A stretch of 64,000 bases of DNA. Source: Gracilariopsis chorda (lineage: Eukaryota; Rhodophyta; Florideophyceae; Gracilariales; Gracilariaceae). Within the stretch, counting starts at the first letter, position 1. The number at the start of each line of letters is the position of its first letter. The position numbers were made by a program, and so were the translations under genes. This document shows, piece after piece, positions 20,184 through 32,230 of the stretch. Under the pieces are notes generated by a model, which saw only the letters and a list, made by a program, of their open reading frames with translations, did not search any database and had not been told where the DNA came from. The stretch lies in the NCBI GenBank assembly GCA_003194525.1, contig NBIV01000017.1:464820-528819 (forward strand). Direction: 5' to 3'.

Positions 20184-21995
20184 ATGATCCGAGAACAATT
20201 CGGCGACCCATTCTGTACGAGAATTCGTGCCCGTCTTAACGGTGGTGAAGATCTCCCTTTCGGGGTAAACGACAAAGGCTACCTCATAAGGAAGGTCGAA
20301 GCCCGCCCACAGATTGTGGTACCACATTCCCTGCAATCGCGGGTGTTACATCTATCACACTACGCCCCCATCGGAGGTCACCCAGGTGGGAGGAAACTCT
20401 ACCTAACCCTGCGAAGGGATTTCTATTGGCTGGCCATGGCGGTGGATTGCTACGCAACTGTGCGGTTCTGTAGCGAATGCGTGAAGAATCGCGTGAAACT
20501 CCGCAAAACTGCGAAGAAGATGAAACTATTCCCCGCAAGGGCGCCGCTCGAGTTTATCGCGATCGATACTCTCGGATCACTACTCACCACGAAACGTGGA
20601 AAAAAGTTTCTACTTGTCATTACCGACCGCTTTTCTAAGCTGGTACGGCCTGTCCCTCTTCAGAGGATAACCGCTCTTACGGTGGCCCAGGCTCTGGTGA
20701 CGCACTGGATTTTCGTGTACGGTCCCCCTGTGGAGGTGCTCTCCGATAACGGGAAACAATTCGCGAGCAAGTTCTTCCAGGATGTTTGTCGCATCCTGGA
20801 TGTCAAGAACTTGTTCACGACTACCTACCACTCCCAATGTAATGGGCAAGTTGAACGTTCTAACCGGACGTTACTCGCAGCGTTACGTTCATACGTCGCT
20901 GACCACCCAACGAATTGGGATCTCTACGCTGATGCGGTAACCTACGCCTACAATACGCAGGTACACCGGACTACTGGAGTTTCACCATTCGAGTTGGTTC
21001 TATCTAGAACACCCCCGCCTGTGGCGCTGGAACCCCAAGCTACCTTGGACAATTTCCCATCTGTGGGTATCTACCGGCAGTAATGGAAGCAATGGCTTTC
21101 CAAGCTGGTCCCCGCTGCGCGGAAGTCTATGGCACGGGCCCAAGCCGCTTACAAGCGGGATTTTGACGCTCGCTTGCGAGGAAAGACCCCCCCGATTCGG
21201 GCAAATAACTACGTCTTTATCCGGAGGGAGTACTACAACCCGGAACGGGAGAAGCGTCACAAACTCTCGCCTGTGGAGGATGGACCATTCAAGGTCATCT
21301 CTGTTAACACCGACACTGTCGTGGTAGAGATGGGCGACACGTACGAACGGATTTCCCGTGATCGTGTTGTCCTTGCCCCTCCTCTCTCGTCAGAGGTATT
21401 CCTGGATCCAGGCAACCCCGTTTCTACGGACTCTGCAACACCGGAATCATCCGGGAGTACTAGGCCTACGGTACTACCACACCCCAGCCGGGGACTCTCA
21501 GACCTACCGACCCTGTCGGACTCACCGGCTCAGCCGAGTAATTCGGGCCTCTCAGCGCCCGCCCCTACCACGTCTGCCCCACTGGCGCCCATTTATACCC
21601 GCCAGGCGGGGAATGTTATCCCTTATCCCGCCGCTCCGTCTAAGGAGGGGGAGGAGAACACTCGTTTTCGAGGAACGATATCGCCGTCGCAACGGGAAAC
21701 ACACCGTAACATACGGAACACTGACCGTGGAGCACGGAGTATGTCACGCGACACTAATACCCCGCCCCGGGCAGTGCTTTGCAACAGGAACCAGACGCGC
21801 AGGCCCCGCAAAAGCGGCAAATACACCGTTTGTCACGGGAAAACGAGAAGCCTCACTCCAATACCGCAGCAGCGGAAATGCAATCGCCCGATCCATCCCC
21901 GGAGGCATCGCTACAAACGCGGAAACTATACCGTGCTACACGAGAAGTTGAAGCGCAACTACCGCACACCCCTGTCAGGGAAGGATCCCCGATAA
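20184..21995 (+). pseudogene. Ty3-1 integrase region
   Basis: Same frame as the reverse transcriptase. It shows an HHCC zinc-binding segment (HLSHYAPIGGH ... CSEC) and the DDE core: IDTLGS, LSDNGKQF, and NGQVERSN with the Glu. TAA at 21081-21083 interrupts the C-terminal part. This resumes with KRDFDARLR and YVFIRREYY and passes into a proline-rich tail until 21995. Confidence 0.88.
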
Positions 21996-22762
21996 GGGAG
22001 TATGGTGACGATTGTCCTCAATCCCCTCAGCAGGGCGATGCCTCGAAGCCGCCGTCGGCGGAAGTCCCCGCGGAAATGGTCCAATCAGGTCGATCAGACC
22101 CGCTCCCTGCGGAGAAGAGGCGCCCAGATACACCAGCCGCCGCTGGGAAATCCCCACACCCCTCCTGGGGAAAAAGGCAGCCAAGCCGCCGCCGAAGGTT
22201 CAGGCCCTGGCCCGCAAGCGCCGGAAACGCCTCCCGTCGTCGACGGAATTGAAGCCCCCATTCCGGGGAATAATTTGCGCCACCTCCCGCAAAGCTGCAG
22301 AGAAGAACCGAGGAACTCGGAAAAAGCGCACGCCATCGCACGCTCGAAACCGGTCATACCGGACGCTGCTCCTTCGCGTGGAGACGGGGCACCGCACTTA
22401 CCGGCCGAGCCCCTGAAAAGGGTGTCATCGGCACCTGCCCGGCACCCCCCAAAGGGGAATTTTGACCAAAATACCGGTGTACCGGAGTTAGCCCCAGGCA
22501 ACCCGTCAGTAGCTGGGGACACCACGGCATCGCCGGAACGTATGGTGCAGAGCGCTCGTGCGCCTGGAAGGGAGGCGGTTTGCCACCCAATCACCGTGTC
22601 GCACGGGACCCCCAGGGGATTGTGGAAATGCCGATTCCGCAGGAGCGGCCATCTTCCTGAAAACTCGCGGTTCGTGAGCTCAACCGCGAAGGCGGAGCCC
22701 AAGTCCCCCGCCGACTGGCGGTTCGCCCGCAATACGGCGAAAGCGGAAATGAACCTGCCCCA
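21996..22762 (+). other. Ty3-1 linker between integrase and chromodomain
   Basis: GC-rich, low-complexity coding-like sequence open in several frames, so the true frame cannot be decided. The integrase frame (3) must pass to the chromodomain frame (2) here, which implies at least one indel. Short hairpins are especially dense. Confidence 0.5.
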
Positions 22763-23170
22763 ATGGGGAATGACTTGCCGGTGAAAACCGTGGCACCACA
22801 CACCCTCTTGAGGGATATCTTCCCACATGAGCAGCGGTCGCTATCACAGCGCACGGCAACGCCGGAGTTATCGCCGAACACCCTGCTAAGGGACATTATA
22901 CCGCACAGCGGGCAGCCCCCGCAAGAAAGTACAACCACCACCCGGCACGGCCGGCAGGTCTACGATCGAGAGTTCGTAGTAGACCGACTTGTCGGACAAA
23001 CCTGGGACCAGGATGGTATTCTACAATACCGCGTCCGCTGGTACGGGTATGACCCCAGTGGGGATACGTGGGAACCAATCGAACACCTCCCACGGTCGCA
23101 GGTCGTGCGATACCACCGTCAAACGGGAACTGCAGCTCCAGCCACGCTGGTAAATGCCCAAGTTGGGTAA
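22763..23170 (+). CDS. Ty3-1 chromodomain
   Basis: The frame encodes VYDREFVVDRLVGQTWD, then LQYRVRWYGYDPSGDTWEPI and EHLPRSQVV. The aromatic residues of the chromodomain (V-Y, W, W of WEP) are present. In chromoviruses this domain directs integration toward modified chromatin. ATG at 22763 is probably not a real start; the domain is the C-terminus of pol. Confidence 0.85.
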   Translation: MGNDLPVKTVAPHTLLRDIFPHEQRSLSQRTATPELSPNTLLRDIIPHSGQPPQESTTTTRHGRQVYDREFVVDRLVGQTWDQDGILQYRVRWYGYDPSGDTWEPIEHLPRSQVVRYHRQTGTAAPATLVNAQVG

Positions 23171-23412
23171 CATTGCCGCGCGAGCGGAGGGCGATAGGAA
23201 AGGATAACAAGGCAAGGTCCGTCGAAGACGGGGAACTCAAACGAGAATCAACGTTCTAAACGGGAAAGTTTATTCAAGGGAGCAGCTAGCTCCACACAAC
23301 ACTATACTACAATAGCTGGCTATGCCAGGAGAGACGAACCGGAGACGGCGCACGCGCTTTTATCACCCATTTTCGTCTGGGAACCCTCCCCTTCCGCGGT
23401 CGTTTTCCCGTC

Positions 23413-23426
23413 TTAGGGTGGGGATA
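23413..23426 (+). other. Polypurine tract of Ty3-1
   Basis: TTAGGGTGGGGATA directly precedes the TGTAGTG start of the 3' LTR. Its purine run is a plausible plus-strand primer. Confidence 0.6.
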
Positions 23427-24254
23427 TGTAGTGCAACGCCCTCAGGGAGGGATTCTTGGTACTTGATCGTTTTCCCGATAGTATCGGTTGTGTAGTGTGT
23501 ATATGAACTACGCCCCACAATGGTGGGTATGGACACGTGGGACACGGTCTTGGGTCAATTGGCGGTTGGCCACAGTAGTGGATGTTGCCACGAAATGTGG
23601 AGTATTTTAGTTAATATTATTTATTATTTTCACATCCATTTCTGGGAAGCTAGTACTTAGTGCGACGGCGCACTGCCGTCGCACCAGTAAACCTTCCCCA
23701 ACAAGGGACCCCAACCTGGGGAATTGGCTCTAGTTGTTACCGCTTGCGCGCGTGCTCTACTCCTCCTTGGAGGGAAACGCCGTGAACCACGGGACATCTA
23801 ACCCCCTTGCACATCTAAAGGGACCCATCACTGGGAGTATAATTGTTCCAATTGCATTGGTGTTTCGCCCTGTATAGGGAGTCCTGTCCACCGGCATTGC
23901 CGTATCTGCTCGTCGCTCTCGCGACTCACATCGTCCTCTCTTCCTCCTCTTCGCCCTTCCTTTTCCCACTTTTTAGGGTAGCACCTCCCGCTATCCGCGG
24001 ACCCTCGTGTGCGCATCCGCTCACACACCCCCACTTACGTGGAAACATACCTCTACTGAGGATCACACCCCGCTCACGCGGATACCGATTCTTCGCCTTC
24101 ATTTCCCTGCGCGAGTCGCGACAGGTGTCCCTGGTCTTACAAACCGGCTTCGCCGTGACACCTCTGGGAGGGCTGTACCCAACTGGGTTCACCTCGTGAG
24201 AGGAAGATCCCGAACGTCTTTTGGTGTTTTTCCCCTTTGGGGCATTGCACCACA
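23427..24254 (+). repeat. 3' LTR of Ty3-1, full length (828 bp)
   Basis: It begins TGTAGTGCAACGCC and ends GCATTGCACCACA, an imperfect inverted pair shared with the other LTRs of this family. It contains the pyrimidine-rich tract (23930-23975) and the conserved CCAGTAAACCTTCCCC segment. Confidence 0.93.
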
Positions 24255-24297
24255 GGTCTTCTCCGCCCGGATGACTTTCCAATCCTGTGACTAAACC

Positions 24298-25825
24298 ATG
24301 GCAAACCAATCCAAAAAGTTTCGTGAATCCGATATTAAAACTGCTTTAGCCGCAATCGCTGCTGGCCGTCCATAACGCACAGTCGAGCGCGATATTTGCG
24401 TGCCAATATCCACCCTTCATTAACGCGTGAACCATTACCGGACCACCAGTCCCGGCCGACGTCCTGGGCTCACGGACGAAAAAAAAACAAACAATAGTTT
24501 ATTTCCTTTTGCGCTTTGCTGCACACGGAACCCCACTCGCCAACCACTATCTACGTGAAGCAATCCAAACATGTTGTGCAATGCTGCAACCCGAACGACT
24601 GAACGCACTGCCGTGTAACCATACTCAAATCTCCAATTACATTTTACGAAGCTTCCGTAAACGCCATGCAACACGATTGTCTTTTGCACGCCCATTGTCG
24701 CAGGGAAACAAGCGCTTCAAGGCTGTAAATGGCGAGAATTTGACCCATCATTTCTCTACGGTGAAGATAATCATCGCTTAATACAATATTGATGCCTGCC
24801 GAATGCTTAATCTTGGCGAAGTCGGCGTAACCCCCGACAAAGAAGTATCTGGTGTGACATCACTGCGAAAGTTATTCCCGCGAAACGGAACACGGGACAT
24901 GCTGATGAATTACTTCAGTTACAAGCACAGAAGAACAATGATACCAGTGGTAGGTGCCACTGGTGACACTGGAGCTCTTCTAGTCGTCTTTAAAGGGAGC
25001 CGTATTCCCTATCGTACGGTCGTGCGCGACTGCATTATGCATTACGAAACGTTAGCTGTCAATCTACCTCGCGGGTCTGTTCTTGCAACAAGAGCTGAAA
25101 ATGGTGGGGTGGACACTTTCAACTTTCGTGCTTGGGCGGATAAGTTCGTGTAATACGTGAAAGAGTTAACGGCGAATGGAATGAAGGTGGTTTTAATTTA
25201 CGATGCGTATCGAGCACACATCTCTCTTGAGGTATTGAAACGTTTTCATCTGAACCACATTGTGGTGTACACACTTCAGGCGCATAGCTCTGGAAAGACA
25301 CAGCCTCTTGATGCCGTTAAATTTGCCTCCTTCAAGTCACACTTGAACCGCATCAGTGCGGAAATGACACTGAGTGATGCTGACCGTTGTATTGATATGT
25401 TTGCGTTTACGGCACTGCATCGTGAAGCATACTACTGTGCGTTTTCTAGGAATGTAATCAAGGCAGGTTTCAGTTGGGCTAGGCTGTGGCCTTTTGTGCC
25501 AGCCCAATTGTTGGGTGTGCCACGGGCTGCTACTAGTACTAGAGATAGCATTTTTTCTGTAGACGAGTTGGAGGATTTATTTAAACAGAGATGTATTGAA
25601 TACAGAAACAAAGTGTTGAGCTCTGATGCAAGGATGTCGGATTGTGGCGACGTAGATACAACTAATGGTTTCGTTATGACATCGGATAAGCTCTTCGAAA
25701 TGGTTCGTGTTAAGCGCGTGGCAGATGTAACAAAACGCACTGCAGAGCAACGCAAGCAGCTTGCACGTATGCAAGCAGCAGATGGACGCCTTATAGTTGC
25801 ATCTTTAAGCTTGCGAGCGCTTTAA
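24298..25825 (+). pseudogene. Pogo-like (DDE_1) transposase
   Basis: It starts ATG 24298 with a helix-turn-helix (FRESDIKTALAAIAAGRP). The N-terminal segment has TAA stops at 24373 and 24421 and shifts frame at a run of nine A (24480-24488). The rest is one frame with TAA at 24779 and 25151. Catalytic features: LIYDAYRAHI (Asp) and HSSGKTQPLDAVKF (Asp), as in jerky/pogo transposases. The intact 222-codon 3' piece (25157-25825) is the C-terminal half, not a separate gene. All four stops are TAA where Gln is plausible. Confidence 0.82.
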
Positions 25826-26255
25826 GTCTGACCGGGATAGGGTCAGAGCTCTTTTGTCGAGAATGAACGTCGATCGCTTTCATTCATGCTTTCAACAACA
25901 CCCGATAGCATTAAAACGAGCGATTGCAAGACGTCGAACAGCCGCTCGAAAGCAGCTATTCCTCTGACGTGTGCAGCTATTTTTGCATCAAATAAATATT
26001 GCTTGACTGGGCTAATGCGCCGTGACTGTCCGATCATTGAAGCGTTTTTGTGTCACGCAGCCGTCGCACGTGTTTTGAACCTTACATATTGGTTTTCTGG
26101 CCCGACACTCTGTTATTCTTTGGGTTGAATAACAGCATTTTTGCGCTTCTTTTGAGATGTGTTACGGCTCTGGAGGTGGTTTGGTTATGGAGATACTGGA
26201 CGTTTTTAAGATTTCGTCAAAATAATAGTGTACCCCCTTTAGGTGACACGGCAGC
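25826..26255 (+). other. Pogo element 3' flank
   Basis: No gene is seen. This is probably the element's 3' non-coding part. No terminal inverted repeat was recognised. Confidence 0.3.
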
Positions 26256-26289
26256 ACTACATGTCCCAGTTAATCTACAGAGGACTTGA

Positions 26290-26760
26290 AGAAAAAGCAC
26301 CTCTATAGCTTCAGAGTTAGGCCAGCATCCTTCAGGATTTGTAGGACGTCTCTTACATGCACGAAGTGATTCTCCACGGTGCGCAAGTAGAAAATGACAT
26401 CGTCAATGTACACCAGGGCGTATTGCAGCTTCTCTCTCAACAGGATTATGTCCTCTGCTTGTTGGAATGTGCCGGGAGAGTTTTTCTATCAGAAAGGCAT
26501 CCTTAGGAATCTGAATATGCCATAGTGGGTGGTGAACTTTGTCTTGTACTTATCGGCGTCGTCCATCTTGATTTACCAGTATCCACCATTGGCATCCATC
26601 GTAGAAAATACCAACGGATCGCCTAAGGATTCGATACACTTATCCATGCATGTAATTGGGAAAACATCCCGCACAATTACTTCTTTCATCTTTCTTCTTG
26701 GCGGACACCACCATATAGGCCCATTTGGAGGTGGATGGCTTAATCACGCCCCTGTATAAC
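26290..26760 (-). pseudogene. Ty3-4 reverse transcriptase remnant
   Basis: The minus frame reads MDANGGYW, a TAA stop (26573-26575), IKMDDADKYKTKFTTHYG, and the catalytic YIDD encoded at 26399-26410. Ty3-1 has Gln after GYW, so this TAA replaces Gln. Two further stops follow the MPF motif. Confidence 0.75.
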
Positions 26761-27263
26761 GTGCGTTGGGTCTCCTCACGCTCGAAATCACGTGCATGAA
26801 GTCGGGCTCTCCTTGGGAGTTGATGTACCTGTTTTGGGTCGGGGGTTAGCTGGAACCGGTGCTAGGTCATGTTCACGTAGCCCAAACGGCGGGACCACGT
26901 ATCCTCAAAGGTGGATAACATTTTTATTATCCTTTTGCAATACTTTACGTGTTCTACGCCAATTTGGAGCTTCTCCTGCCATGAGGAAGGGGGTGTCTCC
27001 TTAGGAGGCGACAGTGAAGAATCAGTCTCCATTGCAGTGACAGTGTCCTGTACGGTGAGGTATTCCTTTGGCGGGATCAGAGCCAGTCCTGTAGAAGCTG
27101 GCAAAGCTATCCCCACTATGGTGCCCTTGTGGAGCCTTTAAAAAGACTCCTTGAGGCTGGCAACGACAACCCTGAAGGGGATAGATGGCACTATTTCCAA
27201 AACACCATTCGACATCATTCAGTGTTGCGTTGTAGTGAAGTGAAGGCTCCCCTGCAAGAAGGA

Positions 27264-27950
27264 TCAACCTGAGTTGGATGATTGCAGCCAGACTTTAGCT
27301 TGGCTTCTCGCGGGTATCTGAACACTTTTTAGAACGCGGAGTTTGTTCGCCTGTGTCTCCTCTGAAATTCTACCCACCTCACGCGCATTTGCATTGGGCC
27401 GCGGAGATGCGAACACGATACCCACAGGGGCAACATTATGTAATGTCACCCTCCGCAGGCGTGGGTAGATGGCACGCACATTCCGGTCCACAAAAGGAAT
27501 CACCAGGATGCAGCGTGCAGCCAAGTATTCCACCACCAGTAACCATATTCTCATCTTTGAGGGTCCGACACGGAGATATAAAGGCAGAGCCGCGAGAATG
27601 TTTAACGTTCTTCGCGAGGCATCGCGCACCGTTGGTAACTTTTCCGTCCTTAAGGAGTTCAGGGCCGACCTGTGGATCATGTCCACATGTACCAGGTTTG
27701 GACCGGCGCCTGTGTCCAAGATGGCACGTGCGGTGGCTGATTGGAGAGAAGAGCATCCTAAGGAAACAAATAATTTATATTTCTCGCGACGGAAAAAATA
27801 TACTAATTCTTCGAAGGTGGTGGATGGGTCCGCTGAAAATGGGGGGTCCACCAATTCCATTGCCACTTGGCACACGGGTTCCCCTTCTTTCCTAGAGGCG
27901 ATTTCCGTTGGACTGAAAGTCGACCTAAAGGAGCCACGCGAAGCCTCCAC
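27264..27950 (-). pseudogene. Ty3-4 protease region
   Basis: A 228-codon open stretch with the retropepsin motif AILDTGAGPNLV, a linker region like that of Ty3-1 (VRVIKSV-type QIPARSQAKVWLQ), then a stop. It lies directly upstream of the reverse transcriptase remnant on the same strand. Confidence 0.7.
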
Positions 27951-28009
27951 ACACTGTTATGAGGGTTTTCCTGAGTAGAGGGTGTCAGAGTTCCAAGCGC
28001 TGCGTTCGG

Positions 28010-29690
28010 TTACATCGGTGCAACCAGGGTCACAGCGCTTCCCTGCAAGGTAAGAGGAGCCACAGCGAGGGCAGCCGGTCTCTGCGTAGGTGGTGCCAGG
28101 ACTGGTTGAGTGGGTTTCTCCAATGGGGTGCGATATCCATAACGACCCTGAAGGCAACAGAAATCTCCATAGGCGGTATGATGACTATCACTCTCTGCAT
28201 AGATGTTTTTCGCTGTCCGGAAATTCCTCTTCCTCTCCTGAAGGATGGGGGCCCTCATTGCTGGGATGAGAGTGGTGCAGTGCACCGGTTCTTGGCACAA
28301 ACAAATCCTACAATGTGGTGGATAGCTTAGAGTATATGCTAATCGGACCTTCTTAAAGGACCCAGCTGACGTGTATGAGGTGTGTGACGATGGTGTCCGT
28401 GGACGGGACGTTGCTCCTTGGGGTGAGGCAAAAATGAGAGCAAGGGCTTCTTGTTTCGGTTCAACCATTAGATAGTCCGCGTCTCTTGAGTTGCTAGTGT
28501 CCAACGTAAAGGGCGTAACCGTGTGATTACTTGAGGCGGAGGGTCTGCCGAAAGTGGAGTGTGGCTTCGCCGTGCAGCGTGTTGAGTGTCACCGTAGGAT
28601 TCCGCGAAGCGCGCTACCTCCGTATAGATGGTGCGAGGATGCGTTGTCAAATGGTTACGTACCCTCACGCGTATCGACGGGAGGAGTACCTCAACGAACA
28701 GAGACTGTAACCACCGTTCGCAGTACACGTTTCCGCACCTTAAGGCCTTCATCCAGAGTTTCTGAGAGAAATCCATTTCAATCATTCCGGTGCTCCACAG
28801 ATAGGGGGTGACGTAAGCGTCAGCATCCGCAATCATCTCGTCTATGGTGTACCTTTTGAGGAGGAAGCTGAACACCTCCGGGTACGTCTTCAGGACTTTT
28901 CTTCCAGAATCAACCACAGTGGAGCTTTTTCCTGTGAGGCGGGGTTGCACGAGGAAGTGCTCCTGCCGAATGAGGTAGACCTGAAAACCATATTGCAGCA
29001 CCTTCATGCTCGCCTTTGGTGTTACACGCCGAACGGAATCATGTACGGAATTTCAGCACTGGGATGGGGTGTTCGCCTGAAAAGCTGTATTTTTTCGTTT
29101 GAATATCCATTCGGCGCTGAATCTTCGTAAATCGTTTAGCGACCGACGTGTTGTAAAGAGTGGAGCGATTATTCAACCTGTACGTTTCATAATTTACCAC
29201 CTTGTCGAATAGCTCATTTAAGTGGACGATCTTCCTGAATATTGGTCGTTTCTTATCAGAGGTGCGTTGTGTTCTGAGTCAGAGCTCTTCTCGGAATCGG
29301 AGCCCGTACTACTCTCCGAATCAGGGTGTCTTCTTTTTCTTCTTCTGTCCCTCCGTTTTCCTCCTCGTCTTTCCTGAGTGGTGTCTGGGGGTCTGAAGTG
29401 GTCCAAATTATCACGATTCACCACCGAAGTATCCTGTCCTCCTTTCCAAAGGTGAATTTTGTTGCCACCGGTATCCTGTCCTTCTCCGTGAGGCGTCAGG
29501 TCCAAATAGTTCATAGCTGTGTTCCTAAGGCTTCCCTGTTTCCTTGCGGCTGTATCCTGTCTTTTTCTGGCCCGAGGAATGGCAGTATTCTGTCGTCCTC
29601 TGCCAGGCGTTACCTTAGGTGTGGATATAAGGAACATATCCTGTACGGAAGTTGCACTTTGAAACGCGACTAAGGTGAGTATCATGAGAT
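28010..29690 (-). pseudogene. Ty3-4 gag remnant
   Basis: Three broken frames: 29218-29685 (basic, then SESSTGSDSEKSSDSE, as in Ty3-1 gag), about 29007-29200 (FSGEHPIPVLKF), and 28468-29007 (capsid-like). 28010-28504 carries a damaged zinc-knuckle-like CRICLCQEPVHC. Confidence 0.65.
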
Positions 29691-29879
29691 TGAACCAGAC
29701 GAACTAGCACAAGTCTCGAGGGTGCGTGGTCTACTTCCTCGGAGGTGGAGCTCATGCAGCGCACTATGTACAGTGCCGCGAGCTGACCTCGACGGAAACT
29801 ATGTACAGTACCATATTAATATCTAAGTTAGATTATTCTATCTGATTTAATTACAGTTCGCTGGAACGATTCCTCTGGA

Positions 29880-31310
29880 GAGGTGTGCTACGTGGCACCA
29901 ATTAGAAAACATAAGTACTCCATTAAGAATCTTCCGTAACAGCCCATCATTAGGAGCATATATAGTACCCACTGTACCACGCAATGTTACCACATCTGTG
30001 GAAAGCCTTATATGGAACTGTCGAATACGTAGTTTCCGAATCTTTGGGCTTCTTCTGCATATTCCGGAGAGCTAACATGGCCAATTAGATTGCATCTCCG
30101 GTTGCAAATGACCTTGATAAATACTGAACTGATTCCGGCCAGCACCTTACATCTCCTTTCTAGAACCGGGACGATCCACGAATCGATTTGTATTGATATT
30201 TGGTGGTTCCCCTGAGGAAGTTTGACAGTCTGATAAAAACCTATCCCTCGCTCATTTCAAGAATATTGGTTTCCGCTATCAAGTAGATTAAGATCTTCAA
30301 GATCAACATTGGCTCTTCACCGGAAATTGCTGGCATCTCAGGGTCAACTGCAACCGCTTGATGCAGTCCTTGACGCTTCCTGTGCCACACTAATTGCAGG
30401 TCATATCTCCATATTCCAACCGATAGTATTGGTAAGACGGGACCTTCCGGTAAAGGGGGTTCCTTGATTTCAGATCCTTTAGTCCAAGGTCTTTCCGCAC
30501 TTTCTGGAGGCCACGTACAGCTCTTTGGGTGGCCTTAGTAGCGTGAGACTGTGTGGTGCAAGAGCAACGATGCTCCTTCTTTCTATCGAAGGACTCGGTC
30601 GAGGAACGAATATCCTCGATTTCCGATTCGTAGGACGACGCCTCGGACGCGAGGTTACTCTGCATCCGTCGCGCCAGAATATCATTTCTCGTGCTAGGAT
30701 AATCCCGTGAAACCTCATCTGGTACCTGCAGGGCACCAGCATCCATGATGAGCCTCTTTGAGACGGCCTCGAGGCGTCTAGCAATGTGGGCAATCTGTGA
30801 GTCTGACTAAGCTCGGGATTCCAACAGCTTGTTCATGTCATTTCGGAGCACCCGACTTACACCTGAAACATTCTTAGTACAGGCATCATCGACTTTCTTA
30901 CTTAAGGACATCAGCTCCCAAAAGAGGTCCACCTGCGAGGACTGCAGAATCAAGACCTAGGCATTCAAGTGGCGGAGTGTGATTTCTTCATCTCGCTCCA
31001 GGGTGACAGCACCCACTGATGTGGTAACGACTTTACCCTGAGATTGGAGTGCCGTAGTGACGGGGTTTGTCCTTCTGGACGCGGGACCGGGGTCATCGTT
31101 GTCTGGGACATCCTGTATGGCCTATGAAAGAAGAGGCAAGCTCTGAGGAGCCCCATTGGACCCCGAATCGAACCGGTCGTCGAAGAACCCTGGGACTGTG
31201 TAATCCTTCACCGAAGCCGTCGGAGCGAATCGAACCCAAGCAAACTTGCAGAGAACGCAAAAGTAAAAGTAAAAGAAAAACTGGGATGACAGGTACGAAG
31301 TAGATGCAAT
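29880..31310 (-). pseudogene. Ty3-5 gag remnant
   Basis: The minus strand encodes LGLKDLKSRNPLYRKVPSYQ (30390-30746), which matches the same place in Ty3-3 gag. It is followed by broken matches to the capsid region (SIRGSSR, CWPESVQYLSRSFATG, KAFHRCGNI) down to about 29930, with many stops. Its 5' LTR would be the repeat at 31373-32230. Confidence 0.72.
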
Positions 31311-31372
31311 GAAGAAAATTTCAAAAAAAATGGAAAACTTTGAACCTTCGAAATCAAAAAAACACTGTCTGG

Positions 31373-32230
31373 TGCATAACCGCGCGAGCGAGGATGACCA
31401 CTACAGTTTTCTGAATTATTTCCTCTGAAAAGGGTAGACTCGGCTAAAGAGCGCTCCGATACGATTTGAACTAGCGGCGTGTAACTCCGTGCGATCACTT
31501 CTTGACTTGGAAACGGAGCGGGTGGGCAATAGAATGTATCCCTGTCCACGAACGGTACGTTCCTAAAAGAGGAAGCTGGGGCGCCAGAGGCCGTACACAA
31601 CCGGTACTGACCTCTAGGTAGAGTGGGAAAAGAAAGCAGAAAACAAGCCGGACCTTCGGATCTGGGACGATAACAAACTGTAAAACAAGACAGAGAAGAA
31701 ACAGGACAAAGGACAACAGAAATAAACAATAAGAATTAAAACCATTAGCACTTGATGGCTTTTCAGTGAAACAGGACGGGCAACTAAGCTAGACGCAACG
31801 CGGATGCTCTCAAGGGTTGGATCACCATTGCCTGTCGCCAAATTTAGCAATAGCCAAATTTTCCTTCCTTTATTTCCCGGCAGCGGCCGTCAGGACGTCG
31901 CTTGAAATGAATCACTGCTAGACTGCAGTGTAGGAAATTAACTAAACGTTCAACAATTATTGCGGTACACACGCCCCACCAAGCCCTACACGTGTGTGTG
32001 ACTTCCTGGCTCAGGAGATCATCGGCGTGAGCAGTCTGCCACCTGAAACGTATTCCCCTACGTCCAGGCCTTCAACGGAGCCAACGATCATACAAATACG
32101 AGTTCCCATTCCAGTAACCAACTGTATCCGGGTTATCCCTCACGCCGCATCCACGGCCTCTGAATCATGCATCTGAATAAAATCTGATTATTCGGTACCT
32201 CTTCAACATGACTATAGTCCTTCCCTCGTG
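31373..32230 (-). mobile_element. LTR of a second family, copy 2
   Basis: About 860 bp similar to 9651-10490. It lies just upstream (minus-strand sense) of the Ty3-5 gag remnant, so it is probably its 5' LTR. No clear primer-binding site is visible next to it. Confidence 0.65.

Larger units (their letters stand above)
14492..24254 (+). mobile_element. Ty3-1: chromodomain Ty3/gypsy retrotransposon, 9.8 kb
   Basis: The order 5' LTR, primer-binding site, gag with CCHC knuckle, protease, reverse transcriptase, RNase H, integrase, chromodomain, polypurine tract, 3' LTR is complete. Gag and pol are in different frames (pol is -1 relative to gag). The LTRs match over 672 bp with roughly two to three dozen differences by eye, so it is not a very recent insertion. 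The first 155 bp or so of the 5' LTR are missing, and at least four in-frame stops break gag and pol, so this copy is not autonomous. Confidence 0.93.
26260..29700 (-). mobile_element. Ty3-4: strongly decayed Ty3/gypsy element
   Basis: Minus-strand order gag (29690-28010), protease (27950-27264), reverse transcriptase (about 26760-26290). It is more divergent than Ty3-1 and Ty3-3 and carries many stops and frame changes. No LTR was recognised at either end, and the RNase H/integrase part is missing. Confidence 0.75.

Noticed and set aside
14494-24254. 672-bp LTRs as the full LTR length for Ty3-1
   Set aside because: Solo LTRs with target duplications and the TGTAGTGCAAC start at 23427 show that the true LTR is about 800-830 bp; the 5' copy is truncated.
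24298-25825. Genetic-code change with TAA/TAG read as Gln
   Set aside because: Tempting because several stops sit at Gln positions, but other elements have TGA and TAA at Arg and Tyr sites, and intact genes end in TAA, TAG or TGA normally. Mutational decay explains it better.
25157-25825. Stand-alone 222-aa gene
   Set aside because: It is the C-terminal half of the pogo transposase, separated only by TAA at 25151 in the same frame.
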